Positions 28,640-40,526 of a stretch of DNA of 64,000 bases are shown one piece after another. The notes beneath the pieces were generated by a model. That model ran no database searches. It saw nothing but the letters and a program-made list of their open reading frames with translations, and was not told the origin of the DNA. The DNA comes from Candidula unifasciata (lineage: Eukaryota > Mollusca > Gastropoda > Stylommatophora > Geomitridae), in contig CAJHNH020001592.1 of assembly GCA_905116865.2 (NCBI GenBank), positions 93,846 to 157,845 on the forward strand, given 5' to 3'. How positions within the stretch are numbered: position 1 is the stretch's first letter; each line of letters begins with the position of its first letter. Position numbers and translations under genes: made by a program.

Positions 28640-30390
28640 ATATGACACCCTATATAAATATGTCATCATCTTCACTGGTGTCTGTCTTACAAGATCCACA
28701 GGATAAACTTAACTTTGATGATAAAGTTGAAGCTTCATATCCAAAATGACTCTGGTATGCTTTAGCTGTTCCGATTTCTTTTAATAACCAATCAGGGAGC
28801 TGAGCAGTGGAACAGCATTTTCCTACTCTTATCAGGCCGAATTTTATTGTCAAGATAGCATTTAAGAGGTCAAGTTGCATCCTATTTCTTAGGTTAGATT
28901 TGATATAATTCAATGCATTGAAAATACTTCCGACGTCAGCATTTGAATGGGGTAGTATCATGACAGACACGGCTCATTCAAAGAACTTACAGAATGGACT
29001 GTTCCCTGAGACATCTTTAAATTGTCTCACTTCACTCCAAAACGCTTCAGTTTCTGTTTTGTTTGTCCATTAAACCAAGTTTATTTTGTTTAATTTATAT
29101 TCTGCCACACTATTATCAGTAGCCCCTACAAATTTCATAACTTTACAATGTTTAGGTATGTCCGTTACTGGCTGAAGTATGTTGTTAACAGAAAAGAGTG
29201 AAATTTTTTTTCAAAACATCTAGATTTTCAGGAAGTCTCTGCTTCAGTTGCTTGAATAATGAGATAAGAAAATATTGACAGCGTTTTCTTAAGTTTTTCT
29301 CTTCATTTTCTGTTAACAGTCCTTTTGTTTTTAAACCATCAATTTTTTTTATTCGATTTGATATCCAAGGTATTGCTTAGGAGCCAAATAGCTCTTTATA
29401 GTGCAAGTGAGCAAATCAGCTTTAGAATTTAGCAACACCAGTCTTTTACCAACTGAGTAAAATAGCAAAGTGAGATCGTCAAGTAATTTAACTTTATCAA
29501 CATGTTTATATTTGAACAGTTTATTAACTTTTTTGCACTTCCATTGGAATAGAATAGATTGTAAAAAGAGAAGGAATGACAAATTGTTTTTATCACTGTA
29601 CATTCCATATAGTATTTCAGCTGTATAGCACTTTTCACTTTGTCTTGTTATTTCGAAGTGTGTCTTTAACTCCAATGATTGGTTCACAATTCTTTCAACA
29701 GCTGGTTGTATTGATAACACTTTGCAATCTGACAGATTTTCAGTGGTACGAAACCATAATTTAATGCTTTATATAAGTAATTGTATTCTGTTGTCTGACA
29801 GATGATTTGGAAAACCAGTTATGTGTTTCATCAATAAGGTATTCCAAATGCCTTAGTAAACATTCAGATGAAGCATGTGATAACGCTAGCTGCAAGGAAT
29901 GACACACACATTTTATAAGGATTAAAGATGGGATATCTTCCTTCAATTTGGCATAAACGCCATTGTTGATACCAGTCATTACCGAGGCATTATCGGTACC
30001 AATTGCAGCCAAATTCTTCAAGTGGAATTGTTTGCTGATAACATTTTCTTCAGTTCCTGAACTATATTTTCTGCTGCACATTTTCCCAATCGAACTAGTC
30101 CAAGATACATAGAAACTATTTTGTTTTGTTTTTACTATTGCTGTAATATACAATACACACACCAAGCACTTTCAATACGGAAATGTCATTCGATTTGTCT
30201 AATAATAAACTATATGTATTTGTTGAAATATCACAGATCAAATTTTTTTTTTTCAAAGTTAGAAAAAAAAAAAAGTATTTCTTAAAATATGCGTACACTT
30301 GCTGCGATGCAATTTTACATCCACGATAAACTTTACTGTCAGAAATTTTTTTTCTAAACAAATCAATCAAATGGTCACAGTTCGAAATTG
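28640..30390 (-). pseudogene. hAT-superfamily transposase relic (DUF4371 type)
   Basis: Pieces in transposase order on the - strand: 30370-30116 with a DUF4371-like start (FRKKISDSKVYRGCKIASQQ, LLLDKSNDISVLKVLG); 30165-29761 with AAIGTDNASVMTGINNGVYA and CVCHSLQLALSHASSECLLR, the conserved DNAxxM and CxxHxLxL blocks; 29720-29349 the middle; and 28970-28650 with PHSNADVGSIFNALNYIKSN and MQLDLLNAILTIK, the C-terminal dimerisation block. At least three frame breaks and several stops make it dead. Terminal inverted repeats were not found. Confidence 0.8.
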
Positions 30391-30399
30391 CACATTAAA

Positions 30400-30770
30400 T
30401 GTTTAATGTTGAATTAAGAATCGACATCTCAGCACTCAGGACACCCCCATAGGCGTTCCGTCCCCATCTTCAGCAGCAAATAAAAAGTTAAAATTCCGAT
30501 GGTACCAGCAGTAACTGTCTGACTGTAAATCCGTCTCGCCCCTCACCTGAATGTCGAGCGTCGGCTAAATCCCCTGGTAACTCCTCGCAGTGTCATTCTC
30601 CTCAGACCGTAATGATCTATCTGTGCCTTGACACTGTCCACTCGCTCATAAAGAGAACTCACAATATCCAGTTTGTCATACATAAGTTCACCACCAAGTG
30701 GTGCAGAACCGGCCAGTTTATCTGCCGGCTCATTTCCCAAAGCACCGAAATTGCACAATAACAACTAGTT
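30400..30770 (-). mobile_element. LINE family B 3' end (RNase H tail)
   Basis: The frame 30764-30543 reads LGNEPADKLAGSAPLGGELM, then YDKLDIVSSLYERVDSVKAQ and DHYGLRRMTLRGVTRGFSRR. This is the same block as at 21560-21750 and better preserved. The 3' end of the element is near 30405. Confidence 0.8.
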
Positions 30771-30879
30771 ATGACAAGAAGTAATGGCATCCGTCAATGC
30801 CTGGCAGCTTATGAATATGTGCTGCAGGCTTCGTAAGCAGCATCTGCTGCAACTGTAAAGTCGGATGCGGGAGTGGTAG

Positions 30880-31490
30880 TCTCTGCCACTTAAGGGGCAA
30901 AATAAGTAGATACCCCCATAACTATGAGGTTGATTTTCTTTCTGGTGTCTCTGTATTTATCAAGAATCTTGAACAGACCATCTCTGCTAACATAATCAAA
31001 GGCCTTGGAGAGAACTACGAAAGCAATAAGCAGAGGCCTCTGTTGCTCTCTGCACTTCTTTTGTAGCTGCTTGACGGAGAAGATCATATTGCCTGTTGAT
31101 CCCTGGGCCCTAAACCCACAAGTTGATTCCGGGTATACTCTGTCCGCTAGAATTTGCAACCTCTTCAGGATAACACGAGCAAAGACTCCCACATAGTTTA
31201 ATAGAAGAGATTCCGCAATAGTTGTTTCAATCGCTTCTGTCTACCTTGTTTTTATATAGAGTTATAATACTGGCATCTCTCACACCCCGAGGCACCAATT
31301 TTTCTTGCCAACAGTGACAGAGGATAATGTGCAACACATGGAAAAAAATAGAATTCTTTGAGCATTTCAGGATTTTAGGCGGAATACTATCTTCTTCTGT
31401 GGCCTTCCCCGAGAGAAGCCCATCAAGTTTTACGCCAGTTTCTGTGACTGCGGGCTCTCTGTCTAGTTCGCCCATCGTTGGTAGATACTC
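30880..31490 (-). mobile_element. LINE family C reverse transcriptase fragment
   Basis: 31475-31227 reads EEDSIPPKILKCSKN (the D-x-IP-E-I-L-K block) and LVPRGVRDASIITLYKNK. 31192-30890 reads VYPESTCGFRAQGSTGNMIF then LIAFVVLSKAFDYVSRDGLF, covering the CGFR block and palm motif A (with V-x-L-x-K-A-F-D). The first Asp of motif A is replaced by Val. It is broken by a frame change between the pieces. Confidence 0.75.
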
Positions 31491-31499
31491 AATTGCTTT

Positions 31500-32046
31500 A
31501 AAGGCTTATTTTACATACACACAGCTACTTATAGTGTAGAGCTTGAGTAGGGCTCCACCCAGCGATCCATCTGCTTTGTGCGATTCTTTATGATCCCCCC
31601 GTGTCTAATTTGAGAGAGACAACCTTTCTTTTCACTGGTCCGATATTCTTGATGCGGAAAGCGGAGAAAGCGGAAAGCGACTGAGAGAGCAAGCAGTTCA
31701 GCTGAAGAAGCCAAAAGAGAATCATCTCCGGCAAGAAACATCCCTAAACGACACAACAGGACCAGCGAAACATCAATAACCACAGCTGAAAACAACATAG
31801 ACATTCCATCACCAGTACTTGTAGTAGATTTCCCAAAAGACTTCGATTACGAATCGGACAAAGAGAAAAGGGGATGAACCCAGTTTCACCACCCCACAAG
31901 GACAATATTAGACTTGTATGAAAAGCTGTTTTCAAACTGCCCAAATGAGAAGCCAGATATTGTCTCTTTTTCTTCAACAAGGATTCCTATGTAAGTGTAA
32001 TTTATACTAAAACGTTTTACTGTTTGGATTCAATATCATCATCCGC
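31500..32046. other. no gene recognised
   Basis: Frames here are short and overlap on both strands. A + strand stretch around 31875-31990 ends in a donor-like atgtaagtg but has no recognised content. Confidence 0.35.
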
Positions 32047-32408
32047 TCCACCGTCCGATCAGCCACTTGTGTCTCGACTCGTCGCAAGCTAACTACCCAT
32101 TCATAGCCTGATTCTCGATAGCTAGATACTGGACAATACTCGCTTGATATTCGGCTGAGGTTGTCTCGACTACGCTATCGGGGTCGTCTGCGTTTGGGTT
32201 ATTAGCAGCCCGTGAACACATCATTGTTGGAACGATTGTCTGGATACGGATACGTTTCTTCGCACTAACGATTGTCTCGTGAACTGTGGAGAAAGCACGC
32301 TTGGTGTTCTTTTCAGAGCACTCAACAAGCCTTGCCGACTCTGCAGGGATCGAGCTTTCGACAGCAGCCTGATCAGTACAGCCTCTGCCAGCCACAGCCA
32401 CATCAATT

Positions 32409-33521
32409 ATGGCCCATGGCAAAACCAGCCACAAGAAGCCGCTCCAGCGCCGAGACACCAGATCAGACGCTACCAGTCACTGTCGCAGCCACAGCGGAAC
32501 CTCTAAGAACCGCCGGCACCCACCACCAACAGCAGCATGGATCCTTCCACTAAAGAATTCTGCAATGTTCACTCTGTAACCGGGCGTGGCATGCCGCCGC
32601 GACCTGCTGCAGCAGCCCAATTTGTCGTTACTACGGCGGCCCGCATGATTTTAAGGACTGCCCCCTGACAAAAGTGGATCCAGACTTCAGGATGCCCAAT
32701 GTTAGTAGGAAGTGCTTGACTGCTCAGGGGAGCACAGCGCCAGGTACCAGGGCTGCCCGTACCTAAAAGAGATCAAGAGAGCTGGGCCGACTACCACCAC
32801 CAGGTCCACGCACAAACAAGAACCAAAGCGAAGATTCCAGGCGCCTAGCTCGACAGTTGCACCACCCACAATCAACAAGGAGATCACGCTCCTGAGGGAC
32901 GAAATCAAGACCCTGCGTGAAGAAAACGCAAAGATCAAGGCATTAAGGATCTAGGAGAGAGACGAGATGACCGATTTAAGAAGTATCCTACAGTCGTCAC
33001 TAGAAACCCAAAGAAGACTGGAGAGAGAAAATGTCGAGATGATGGCATTCAAGACAGAATTGATGGCGATGCTCACTGAACTCAAAAAGATTAAAGTAGC
33101 AGATGCCGAAACCACCAAAGAGATCCGAAGAAACCATACAAACCTACTATCTGATGTCGCTGATGCCAAGAAAGAAACGATAGAAACAAAAGCAGAGCTA
33201 GCCAAGGCAAAGTAAGAATGGACCAAACTTAGCACAGCACTTCAAGCCACCAACAAAGTAATAGACGCCAGAGAAAATGCAAAGAAAGAAAAAGACAGGA
33301 AAAGGCAGATCTACGAAAAACAACCGAGACCCGGAGAAGCATAGAAGCAATGCATTTAAGACATGATTATCCTCAAGGAATGCCTGAAAGATGACTTTGC
33401 GCTAGTGAATAGGGAAGTCAGGCATCTAAAGGAGGCAACCCATCTACTTCAACTTGAAAGCATAAGAAACAGCAAAACCAAAATAGCAGCCAACTCAAAC
33501 CAACCCCACGTGACACAGTAA
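32409..33521 (+). pseudogene. broken LINE family A ORF1
   Basis: It starts at the ATG equivalent to that of the intact ORF1. Recognisable parts are the last knuckle (LDCSGEHSARYQGCPYLKEI near 32712), the coiled coil (INKEITLLRDEIKTLREENA, then LRSILQSSLETQRRLERENV), and the end near 33519-33521. At least three stops or frame changes break it. Confidence 0.8.
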
Positions 33522-33849
33522 GCGCTCGATGAAACAGCCAATGGAAACCAAGCAAACCGCCATGACAGCACATCAAACCAGCTCAACGGCACGAACAAAC
33601 CCACAGTTCGCAACCAGCCAGCCATGATGTCAACGCCAAATCCACTCCCACCCACCCGATCCAGAGTAGGCATCCATTCCCAAACAGTGTTGCAGAAACC
33701 AGCAGGCGTGAGCACACGTCACAAAGCGAAATCAAAACCGCACAGAAACGTGAACGCAAGTAAAACAAAGCCCCAGTGGCACGCTAAAGCGCCTTCATTT
33801 TTTTTTTTTTTTTTTCAACGTCAACGTCAACTGTTTGGATTTTTATGCT

Positions 33850-34790
33850 TTGAAAATGCCTGATTTACGTATTGCTAGTTTAAATATATCTGGCTTACGC
33901 ACGAAACAACACCACATACTCACACCAATACACAAACACAAACCAGATTTTGTCTTATTACAAGAAACAAACATACAGACACCCTATCTCTTTCAACAGA
34001 TTATTACACAGCTAGCCTTACGGCACGCGTGCCACAGCCTAGCGAAAAACACAACAGCTAAACTACAGACGTAGGACTAGTGGGATACAATAAACACAGA
34101 CGATCAGCGATGCATCTGCTTTATTCGGATCACAAACAACACCACACAGGCATACTCAGTTGCTAATATACACGCACCACCAAACTATAACCACTAACCC
34201 TCTTTCTACGATCACTTAGAAAACACACTCTTGCACACACACAGAGGCTAAAATGTTGTGCTGGTGGGCGATTTTAACTGCGTTCTGACGCAGCAGGATG
34301 TGATAGGAGGGGAGGTCGGAGCGCAGGTGGAAAAAGCATGACTCAGAAACACTAGAAAACATTATAGATACATTTAATCTTACAGACGCATTCAGTCAGG
34401 CACATCCCAATAGACTAACTACACACAGAAACAATGCGCACAACAGAGCAAGTAGGCTAGTCAGAACATTCACGCCCAAAACACACCACATCTTACAAAG
34501 CAATCATTTACCAGAAACATTACACTTCACTGATCACCAAGCGATACTTACACACATCGACGCACACATCAAGAGCACGCACCCCTTCAGACGATCTCCG
34601 CATTGGAAATTTAACATCTTGCTGGATAAAACCGAGTACGTGACCTACATGACGGCCACTATACGGACGTACACAGAACATGTACCACCTGAAAACATTT
34701 TAGAGTACTGGAAGGTGCTAGAAAACACAATAAGTAGAACACAGAGAGTAACATCTCTCGTACACCTACACAAACAGGCAATGGGATAGA
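33850..34790 (+). pseudogene. broken LINE family A ORF2, APE endonuclease domain
   Basis: It begins MPDLRIASLNISGLRTKQHH, then DFVLLQETNI (the LxQET motif). After breaks comes a GDFNCVLT-like block near 34265, then NLTDAFSQAHPNR, FTDHQAILTHIDAHIK and ENILEYWKVLENTISRTQRV. The domain order is that of an AP-endonuclease of a Jockey/I-type LINE. RT sequence does not follow. Confidence 0.8.
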
Positions 34791-34887
34791 ACTAGCCCTC
34801 AGCTGCATATTTTAGAGTTAGAACAGCATCAGCAGCACACTCACAGGCGCTCTTCTTAGAACGAAACTAAACAAAATTACTTTGTGT

Positions 34888-35065
34888 TGGTAAAAAAAAA
34901 AAAAATTCGCGCTTTTTTTAACTGGCTCCTAGATTGAGCTGTTGTTATTTCAAAGACTGTGTTTTTCTGCTTGGAATTCGTTTTCCAATTAACGTCAAGT
35001 TTCTGTTGCGGCGTTTATATTACGCCTAAGGTTGCTGTTGATTTCTGAGTGTAGGGAGGGGTCTC
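34888..35065 (-). mobile_element. LINE family A 3'-end fragment, inverted
   Basis: Read on + it parallels 23213-23395 (tgttggtaaaaa, then actggctccta, then ttctgttg-ggcg, then cctgaggt-like text), that is the 3' end of a - strand family A element. It is inverted relative to the copy just to its left, so the junction at about 34880 is a rearrangement or a separate insertion. Confidence 0.7.
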
Positions 35066-35068
35066 AGT

Positions 35069-35190
35069 CTGTTTTGTGGTGTTCTCTCAACAACAGAATC
35101 GTTAAAGTTAATGTCCCAAGTCTCATGATAGATGGTAGAAACGCCAACAGAGAGAAAACAAACTGAAGTATCTGGGAATTACACGAACCC
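35069..35190 (+). mobile_element. LINE family B RT fragment (duplicate of 36539-36650)
   Basis: About 115 bp match 36539-36650 closely (gtggtgttctctcaacaaca, then tgaagtatctgggaattaca). It is a second, short copy of one RT block just 1.4 kb before the longer one. Confidence 0.8.
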
Positions 35191-35580
35191 ACACACAAAA
35201 TATACAAAAACCTAATCAAGAGACTAGCCCCGAGACTCTACCAGTGGATAAAATGGAAAAAGCATTACATTACAGACTACACAATCATATTCTGAAAGCT
35301 TCACCACAAAAAAATATCTGCTAGGGCCAGTGAAATCACGTACCGGCTCCTGTTTAATATGACTCCAACATCAGCCCATCTTGCTGGCAGCATGGCTAAA
35401 TGCCAGTTGTGTAGGCAGAAGATACAGGAGACGGAACACCACCTTCTCTATAGTCAAACCCACAGGCAGACTTCTTAGGGAATTAATCAACAGGCATGCA
35501 GGCAAACAAACAAACCTCTTTAAAGCACCTCTTTCTAAACACTATCCCCAAAACCAACAAAAGATCGGCCTATGACAGTC
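35191..35580 (+). mobile_element. LINE ORF2 C-terminal zinc-finger-like fragment
   Basis: A frame-shifted reading gives TYRLLFNMTPTSAHLAG, then KCQLCRQKIQETEHHLLYS. This CX2C...HH arrangement is seen at the C-terminus of many LINE ORF2 proteins. It probably comes from family A; that assignment is inferred from position only. Confidence 0.5.
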
Positions 35581-35589
35581 GGAACAATT

Positions 35590-37536
35590 TGTAGAGACGA
35601 TGGTGTGCGTATGACAACAGACAAGGAGAAAGGGAAGGCTTTTCTCCATAGGTTTATAGCTAAGACAGATCATAATGATGTACACCTCAGGGATGCAGTT
35701 AGAATATGCAATATGAAGACATGATACAAGTGGAAGATATCAAACAAATTTTGAAAAAAGCAGACTGCACCAGGGCCTGATGAAGTCAGGTATAGTCACC
35801 TGAAGGCTTTGAGCGATGTAGACCTGGCAGAGATGGCCGACTGTTTTAACCAGAGCATTAAGACAGCATCAGTACCGCAGGACTGGGTGCACAGCTATCT
35901 AATCCCAAACCTTTTAAAGATCATTCTAAGCTCAGTGGCATTAGAATCATCACCTTACAAAACACACTTGGGAAGGTCTTGGAGAAGATAGTTGCTGTAA
36001 AGCTGCAAGAAATTTTGGAAAGAGGGAGGCTTTTCCCAAGAGGTCTGGGAAGCTACAGGTCAGGAAAGGACATATGGGAAAATGTGGTCACTTTTGCTTT
36101 TGACGTCTATGAACAGACAGGAAACTATGGCGGTAGGACTGGATCTCAAGGATGCTTATAACAGTAAGATATGACATCTTAATTACTGCACTGAAGGAAA
36201 AGGAGGTCAGTCCATTGCTGGTGAATTGGGTTGCAGCTGTCCTTTATTCATGTCGGGTTGCTCTCCGACTGGGCTCATGGACCTCTGAATCATGCACTTT
36301 GGCCCCAGGACTGCCACAGGGATCCGCCATCTCACCTGTGCTCTTTAACGTGTATTTGAGATTGCAAGCCTAGAAGCACCAGTGGTTGGAAGGATACTGA
36401 CTTTTGCGGATGATATACTTGCATATAGGCAGGGGGAAGAGAGGGAACAAACAGGCCGAGAGCTACAAGCGACAGTAGACAAAGTGACTGTGTGGTGTAC
36501 AGAAATGAGAGCTGTCGTCCACCTAGAAAAGGCGTCTGGTTTGTGGTGTTCTCTCAACAACAGAATCGTTAAAATTAATGTCCCAAGTCTCGCGATAGAT
36601 GGTAGAGACGTCAACAAAGAGAACAAACTGAAGTATCTGGGAATTACATTTGACAGAAGCCTGTACTTTAAGGACCATGTGGAGAGTGTTGTGATGAGAT
36701 GCCAAAAATTACTTAGTGCACTTAAGACTATGGCTGCAAGTGACATAGAGCAGAGAATGCTTTTCACACTATATCAGCACCTGATCCTGTCAGTGGTGGA
36801 TTATGGCCTAGGACTGCTTACCGTCTCAAAGAGTCAGATGCAAAAACTAGAGTGCATACAGAACCCGGCTATGTAGGTCATTCTGGGTTGCACCAGAGAC
36901 ACCCCAGTGGTGTGAATGCGATACATCCTTGGTTTGCCAATGGTTGCAGGTAGGCACAAGGTGCTGCAGGCGAAGTCATATCTCAGGGTAGCTGCAGACA
37001 CAGACCACCCTCTGCATGAAGCTCTGGGTGCAGTTAAGGGTCAGCGGCTGATAAGAGGGAGGTCATGGATGGCTGAGGCAGAAGACACAATCAGACAGGT
37101 TTGCATCCTTGAGAACATTAGGCGAGGAGAGGAGTAGGTCAAAGTGCCACCTGAGCAGTCAGACTTGTGTAGAGTCATAATCACGCTGAGCCGGAAATGC
37201 AGAGACTGGCCAACAGGTGCCACAGAGGTGGATATGGAGCACTTAATTCAAGATAATGCTCGCTCAGAGGATTTGATCATTTACACAGACGGTTCAGTGT
37301 CAAGAGGCAAAAGAAGTGATTGGGGCTTCTTAGAAAAAGTTAATTTTTTGATATTTGGTGCAGGAGAGCCTAGCATATGATACCACAACATCCAGCTTAA
37401 GAATGGAGGTAGAGGCGGTCACTGCAGCTTTCTGTTGGCTAGAGAACACGACACACACACACACACACATCGTGATTGTAACTGATTCAGAAAGCATGCT
37501 GAGGAAGATCAGAACAGGTATGCTTCATGTAGAGTG
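35590..37536 (+). mobile_element. LINE family B, longest RT and RNase H copy
   Basis: Order: GPDEVRYSHLKAL and VPQDWVHSYLIP (fingers), KIVAVKLQEIL (35979 on), motif A remnant AVGLDLKDAYN-like near 36130, LPQGSAISPVLFNVYL (motif B, 36306 on), LTFADDILAYRQG with the FADD catalytic pair (36400), YLGITFDRSLYFKDHV (motif D/E area), SVVDYGLGLLTVSKSQMQKL, then RNase H with IIYTDGSVSRGKR (37275 on), RMEVEAVTAAF and IVIVTDSESML. Several stops separate the pieces. It is a dead element. Confidence 0.85.
37449..37470. repeat. (AC)n microsatellite inside RNase H
   Basis: Ten AC units, read as alternating His and Thr, lie between the Glu and second Asp motifs of the family B RNase H, where other copies have only a single His-type residue. 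Confidence 0.9.
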
Positions 37537-37717
37537 AATTCCAGAGAAATTTGACTAAAAAGCTCAGCAAAATGGGGAAGCAGAAAAAGGTGCACAAAAC
37601 AACACAACGTAACGTTTCAACGGGGCGGCCTTTTTCCAACATAAGTGAACTATCAAGTCAAATTTCTCTGGAATTCCTTGTATTAGTTTGACTGCAGTCA
37701 CTCTCATATTTTCACAA
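37537..37717. mobile_element. foldback insert with 21-bp inverted repeats
   Basis: gaattccagagaaatttgact (37536-37556) and its exact complement (37656-37676) bracket about 100 bp. The whole insert is flanked by ttcatgtagagtg (37524-37536) and ttcatgcagagtg (37718-37730), a 13-bp target duplication with one change. It interrupts the family B RNase H frame. A partial relative is at 5955-5993. Confidence 0.75.
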
Positions 37718-37989
37718 TTCATGCAGAGTGGCATGCTTCGCTGCCGAGGACTATTGTCTGTGATTCAAATAGCATAGAGCAAGGTGCCAGGGTTTGTTTC
37801 TGATGGCGCGAGAGACCATCACAGTCTCAGTGGTTAGCTATCACCCTCCTCACCTCTCCACGATCCGTTTGCCTTGCTAGGTGCACAGGGCTTAGGGGAA
37901 AAACCCGACAGACAGATCATAATCCTTTTACCTACACAATGAAATTGAAAAATCAGAATCCCAGCTCTTAAGCTGGGCACGTAGATTGT
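37718..37989. other. short remainder of family B and unassigned sequence
   Basis: 37718-37770 resumes family B RNase H after the insert (agagtggcatgcttcg); the rest is not recognised. Confidence 0.4.
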
Positions 37990-38960
37990 AAGGACCATGA
38001 CACCCGGTACTCTAGAAGATCCGCAGCACATAAGTGATGCTAGGAAAATTGCAGTCATTAATAACAAACCGACCCGTCTGATGGTGGACATTTTGTTTCC
38101 CGACAGGAAACCAGACTCTCCTCCTCAGGTAGCATCAGAGAGAAGAACTACACATTCTTTTGGCAGGGAAAACCGTCTTCGGTGCCCAGGGAACAAGGCA
38201 TAGGCTTTGCAATTAGGAAGTGATTGCTTGGAACTGCCATACCACCTACAGGAGTATCAAAAAATGGATCCCTAAAATTCAGATCCAGACAAGAGCGGGA
38301 CCAGTCATTCTGATATGTGCATATGCTCTCACCCTGCCATCTTCTCCTGACTCAAAAGATACATTTTACAAGGAACTTAGTTCCACAGTCAGTGACGTCC
38401 TGGACCAGAAAAATCTATTCATCCTAGGAGACTTTAGTACAAGAGTAGGCGCTGAGCACAGCTCATGGCCATCTTTTATGGATACTTTGGTGTGAGAAAA
38501 ATGAATGAAACTGAACAGAGGCTGCTTGAACTCTGCCGTCTTCACAACCTCTGAGTCACAAACACTTTTTCTTTAATGTGAAACCCCAACACAAGGTCTC
38601 TTAGAGACACCCCATCACATAAGCACTGGAACAACTTGACATCATCCTCACTAACAGTAGTGACCTTTAGCTTGGTGAGGTCAATTGCAGCTATCAGAGT
38701 GCAGATTGTGACACAGATCATTCCCATGTGTGCAGAAAAGTGAAGATACTCCCAAGCATAATACATCAAGCAGAGAGCCCAGGACAGCTGCGAATCAACA
38801 TGGGAGAAAGTCGTAATCCCGGAAAAGGAGAATTAAAAAAAAAAAATTCTACACACAGCTTTGCCCGGCCCATCAAACTCAGATGCCTGCGGCAGATGGA
38901 AACATCTAAAACACGCTTTATACAATCCTGCCATGACTGTGTTCGGTAAGAGACAAGTCA
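37990..38960 (+). mobile_element. LINE family C endonuclease fragment
   Basis: The frame 38220-38495 reads IQTRAGPVILICAYALTLPS, then LDQKNLFILGDFSTRVGAEH, the GDFNARVG-type endonuclease motif (Asn replaced by Ser). Downstream, in other frames, LLELCRLHNL and the NPNTRSLRDTPSHKHWN-like text follow. The upstream part (38120-38220) fits the E-QGIGFAIR block. It is stop-ridden, and probably the same lineage as the RT at 30880-31490. Confidence 0.75.
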
Positions 38961-39069
38961 TATCACTGGACTGGTTTGAGGCCCACAGGGAATAGAGGCT
39001 ACCAGTGAAATAGGAAAAGAAAAAGGCTTTACTGGCATATAAAATCTAGCCAAATTATAGAAATCTGCA
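38961..39069. other. LINE remnant or unassigned
   Basis: Short AT-rich stretch between two LINE pieces; nothing further seen. Confidence 0.3.
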
Positions 39070-39430
39070 ATTGCTCAGGTCCATTCTGTCTTCTTCTCTT
39101 CCACCTTGTACCTCAGTGAATTGTCAGCGGCAGATGTAAAATTTGTTGATGAGCTTTGTCAACAGCACTGTTAAGATTGATGTTTATTTCTGTAAGGCTG
39201 TTCTTATGCCATCACTCCATATTTTCCAAGGTCTTCTGCTCGCTCTATACCTGTTGTAACATTTCAGTATGCCTCACTGTGGCAGATAGTACCAGGGCAT
39301 TCTTGTTAGGTGTCCAAACCACTTCATTTGTTGTTCTTTGATGACCTGTAAGACTGACTTTATTCCTAGCATTTGTCTGATTTTGTGATTTCGTATTCTG
39401 TCTTTCCTTGAAACTCTGGCAGCTCTTCTA
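39070..39430 (-). mobile_element. RTE-like LINE C-terminal fragment
   Basis: The - strand translation, across frame changes, gives a GHLTRMPWYYLPQ-like and RPWKIWSDGI-like series, as in the C-terminal block of RTE-type RTs. It is followed by poly-C and poly-A runs at 39459-39485. Confidence 0.5.
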
Positions 39431-39789
39431 AGGCATATTTATTATCTCTGTCTAGAGTCCCCCCCCCCCCCCCCCAAAAAAAAAACTGCACGGCACTGCA
39501 CTAATGATTACTGGATCGTAAGGAGAGGGTTAACTGAAAAATACTCTAAAAAAATGAAAGCAGAATGAAAAAAAAGCAGACTAAAAAAAAAGATGCTAAA
39601 ACACTGGTATAATGGCACGTATCAGAAACACACAAAGTGAAGTGAACAAACTTAGACAAAAACCTTAGATTTTAATTTGCTTCTCCAGGTGTACTGAGAA
39701 CATGGTTCCATATTTGGAGAGAAAAATCATCACTCAATGAGTGGTATGGATAACACTAAAATGTTTCCTGGCAGTAAGTTGCTTAGTTC
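39431..39789. other. no gene; C-run and A-rich sequence
   Basis: Contains the run of about 17 C followed by A (39459-39485) and A-rich sequence. Nothing coding. Confidence 0.5.
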
Positions 39790-40040
39790 TTCTTCTTCTT
39801 CGTTCACTTCAAAGGAAAGTCCTGTTTGCTCATTTGGGCTTTGGCTTTGTGGCAGAGTCTGTTTTGCATGTTTTACCAACTTGTGTGTGTGCAGCTGGTT
39901 GTTTCTTGCCGTTTGGACAGATGCACTCCAAATTTGGAGAAAGCTCCCATTTAGTTGACTCCTATGACATGCTTGCTGGGGAGGCAGTGGGTCTGTCTAG
40001 TTTTCCCGACAATGGAGACCCCAAACCCCGGGGGGGGGGG
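39790..40040 (-). repeat. SINE-like repeat with (GAA)n tail, copy 2
   Basis: Matches 1388-1633: cttcttcttcttcgttcac at one end, the block gactcctatgacatgct, then gcagtgggtct. A run of 10 G sits at its right end (40030-40039). Confidence 0.65.
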
Positions 40041-40526
40041 AGAGTTGTTTACTTTCTGTAGGAAAAATACAAAAGCAGACAAGACATCTTTGCCTGCTTG
40101 CCTTTTTGTAAACAATCATTGGTTATTAATATTTGCCAAGCAGGCATATAGAAATAATTATCAATGGTAAATGAAATGGCAAATCAGAATACAAAGATAC
40201 TTTGGCATATGGTAGCAACAATAAACAGCAACACTATATACACACACTTAAAGTGGTCACATATAAATCTCACATAACGTTAAAAATATTCTTGAGTTAG
40301 CTAGAAATTTTTTTTGTAAAAATGTGGAAAAAACCCCAGAGAAAACATGGATTGGTATCTTAGGATAATACCAATTAAAAAAATACATTCTTATATATGT
40401 GTTTATCAGCAGCATTGTGTGTTTTGCTAAAAGAGAGCATATTTTTATTACAATCAGAAATAAATATTTATGGACTTAATTTTGTTGCACTGAAGTTTGT
40501 CATTTAGTTGTTATATTTTTACTACC
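40041..40526. other. no gene recognised, AT-rich
   Basis: Nothing coding or repetitive is recognised; 40522-40526 is the left target duplication of the next element. Confidence 0.5.

Larger units (their letters stand above)
32047..34790 (+). mobile_element. LINE family A copy: leader, ORF1 relic, endonuclease relic
   Basis: The leader from about 32047 parallels the leader of the copy at 25090-24775. The ORF1 relic runs 32409-33521 and the endonuclease relic 33850-34790. A T run of about 18 at 33799-33816 precedes ORF2. After 34790 the RT is missing, and the sequence joins unrelated or inverted family pieces. It is in the opposite orientation to the 23-kb copy. Confidence 0.8.
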
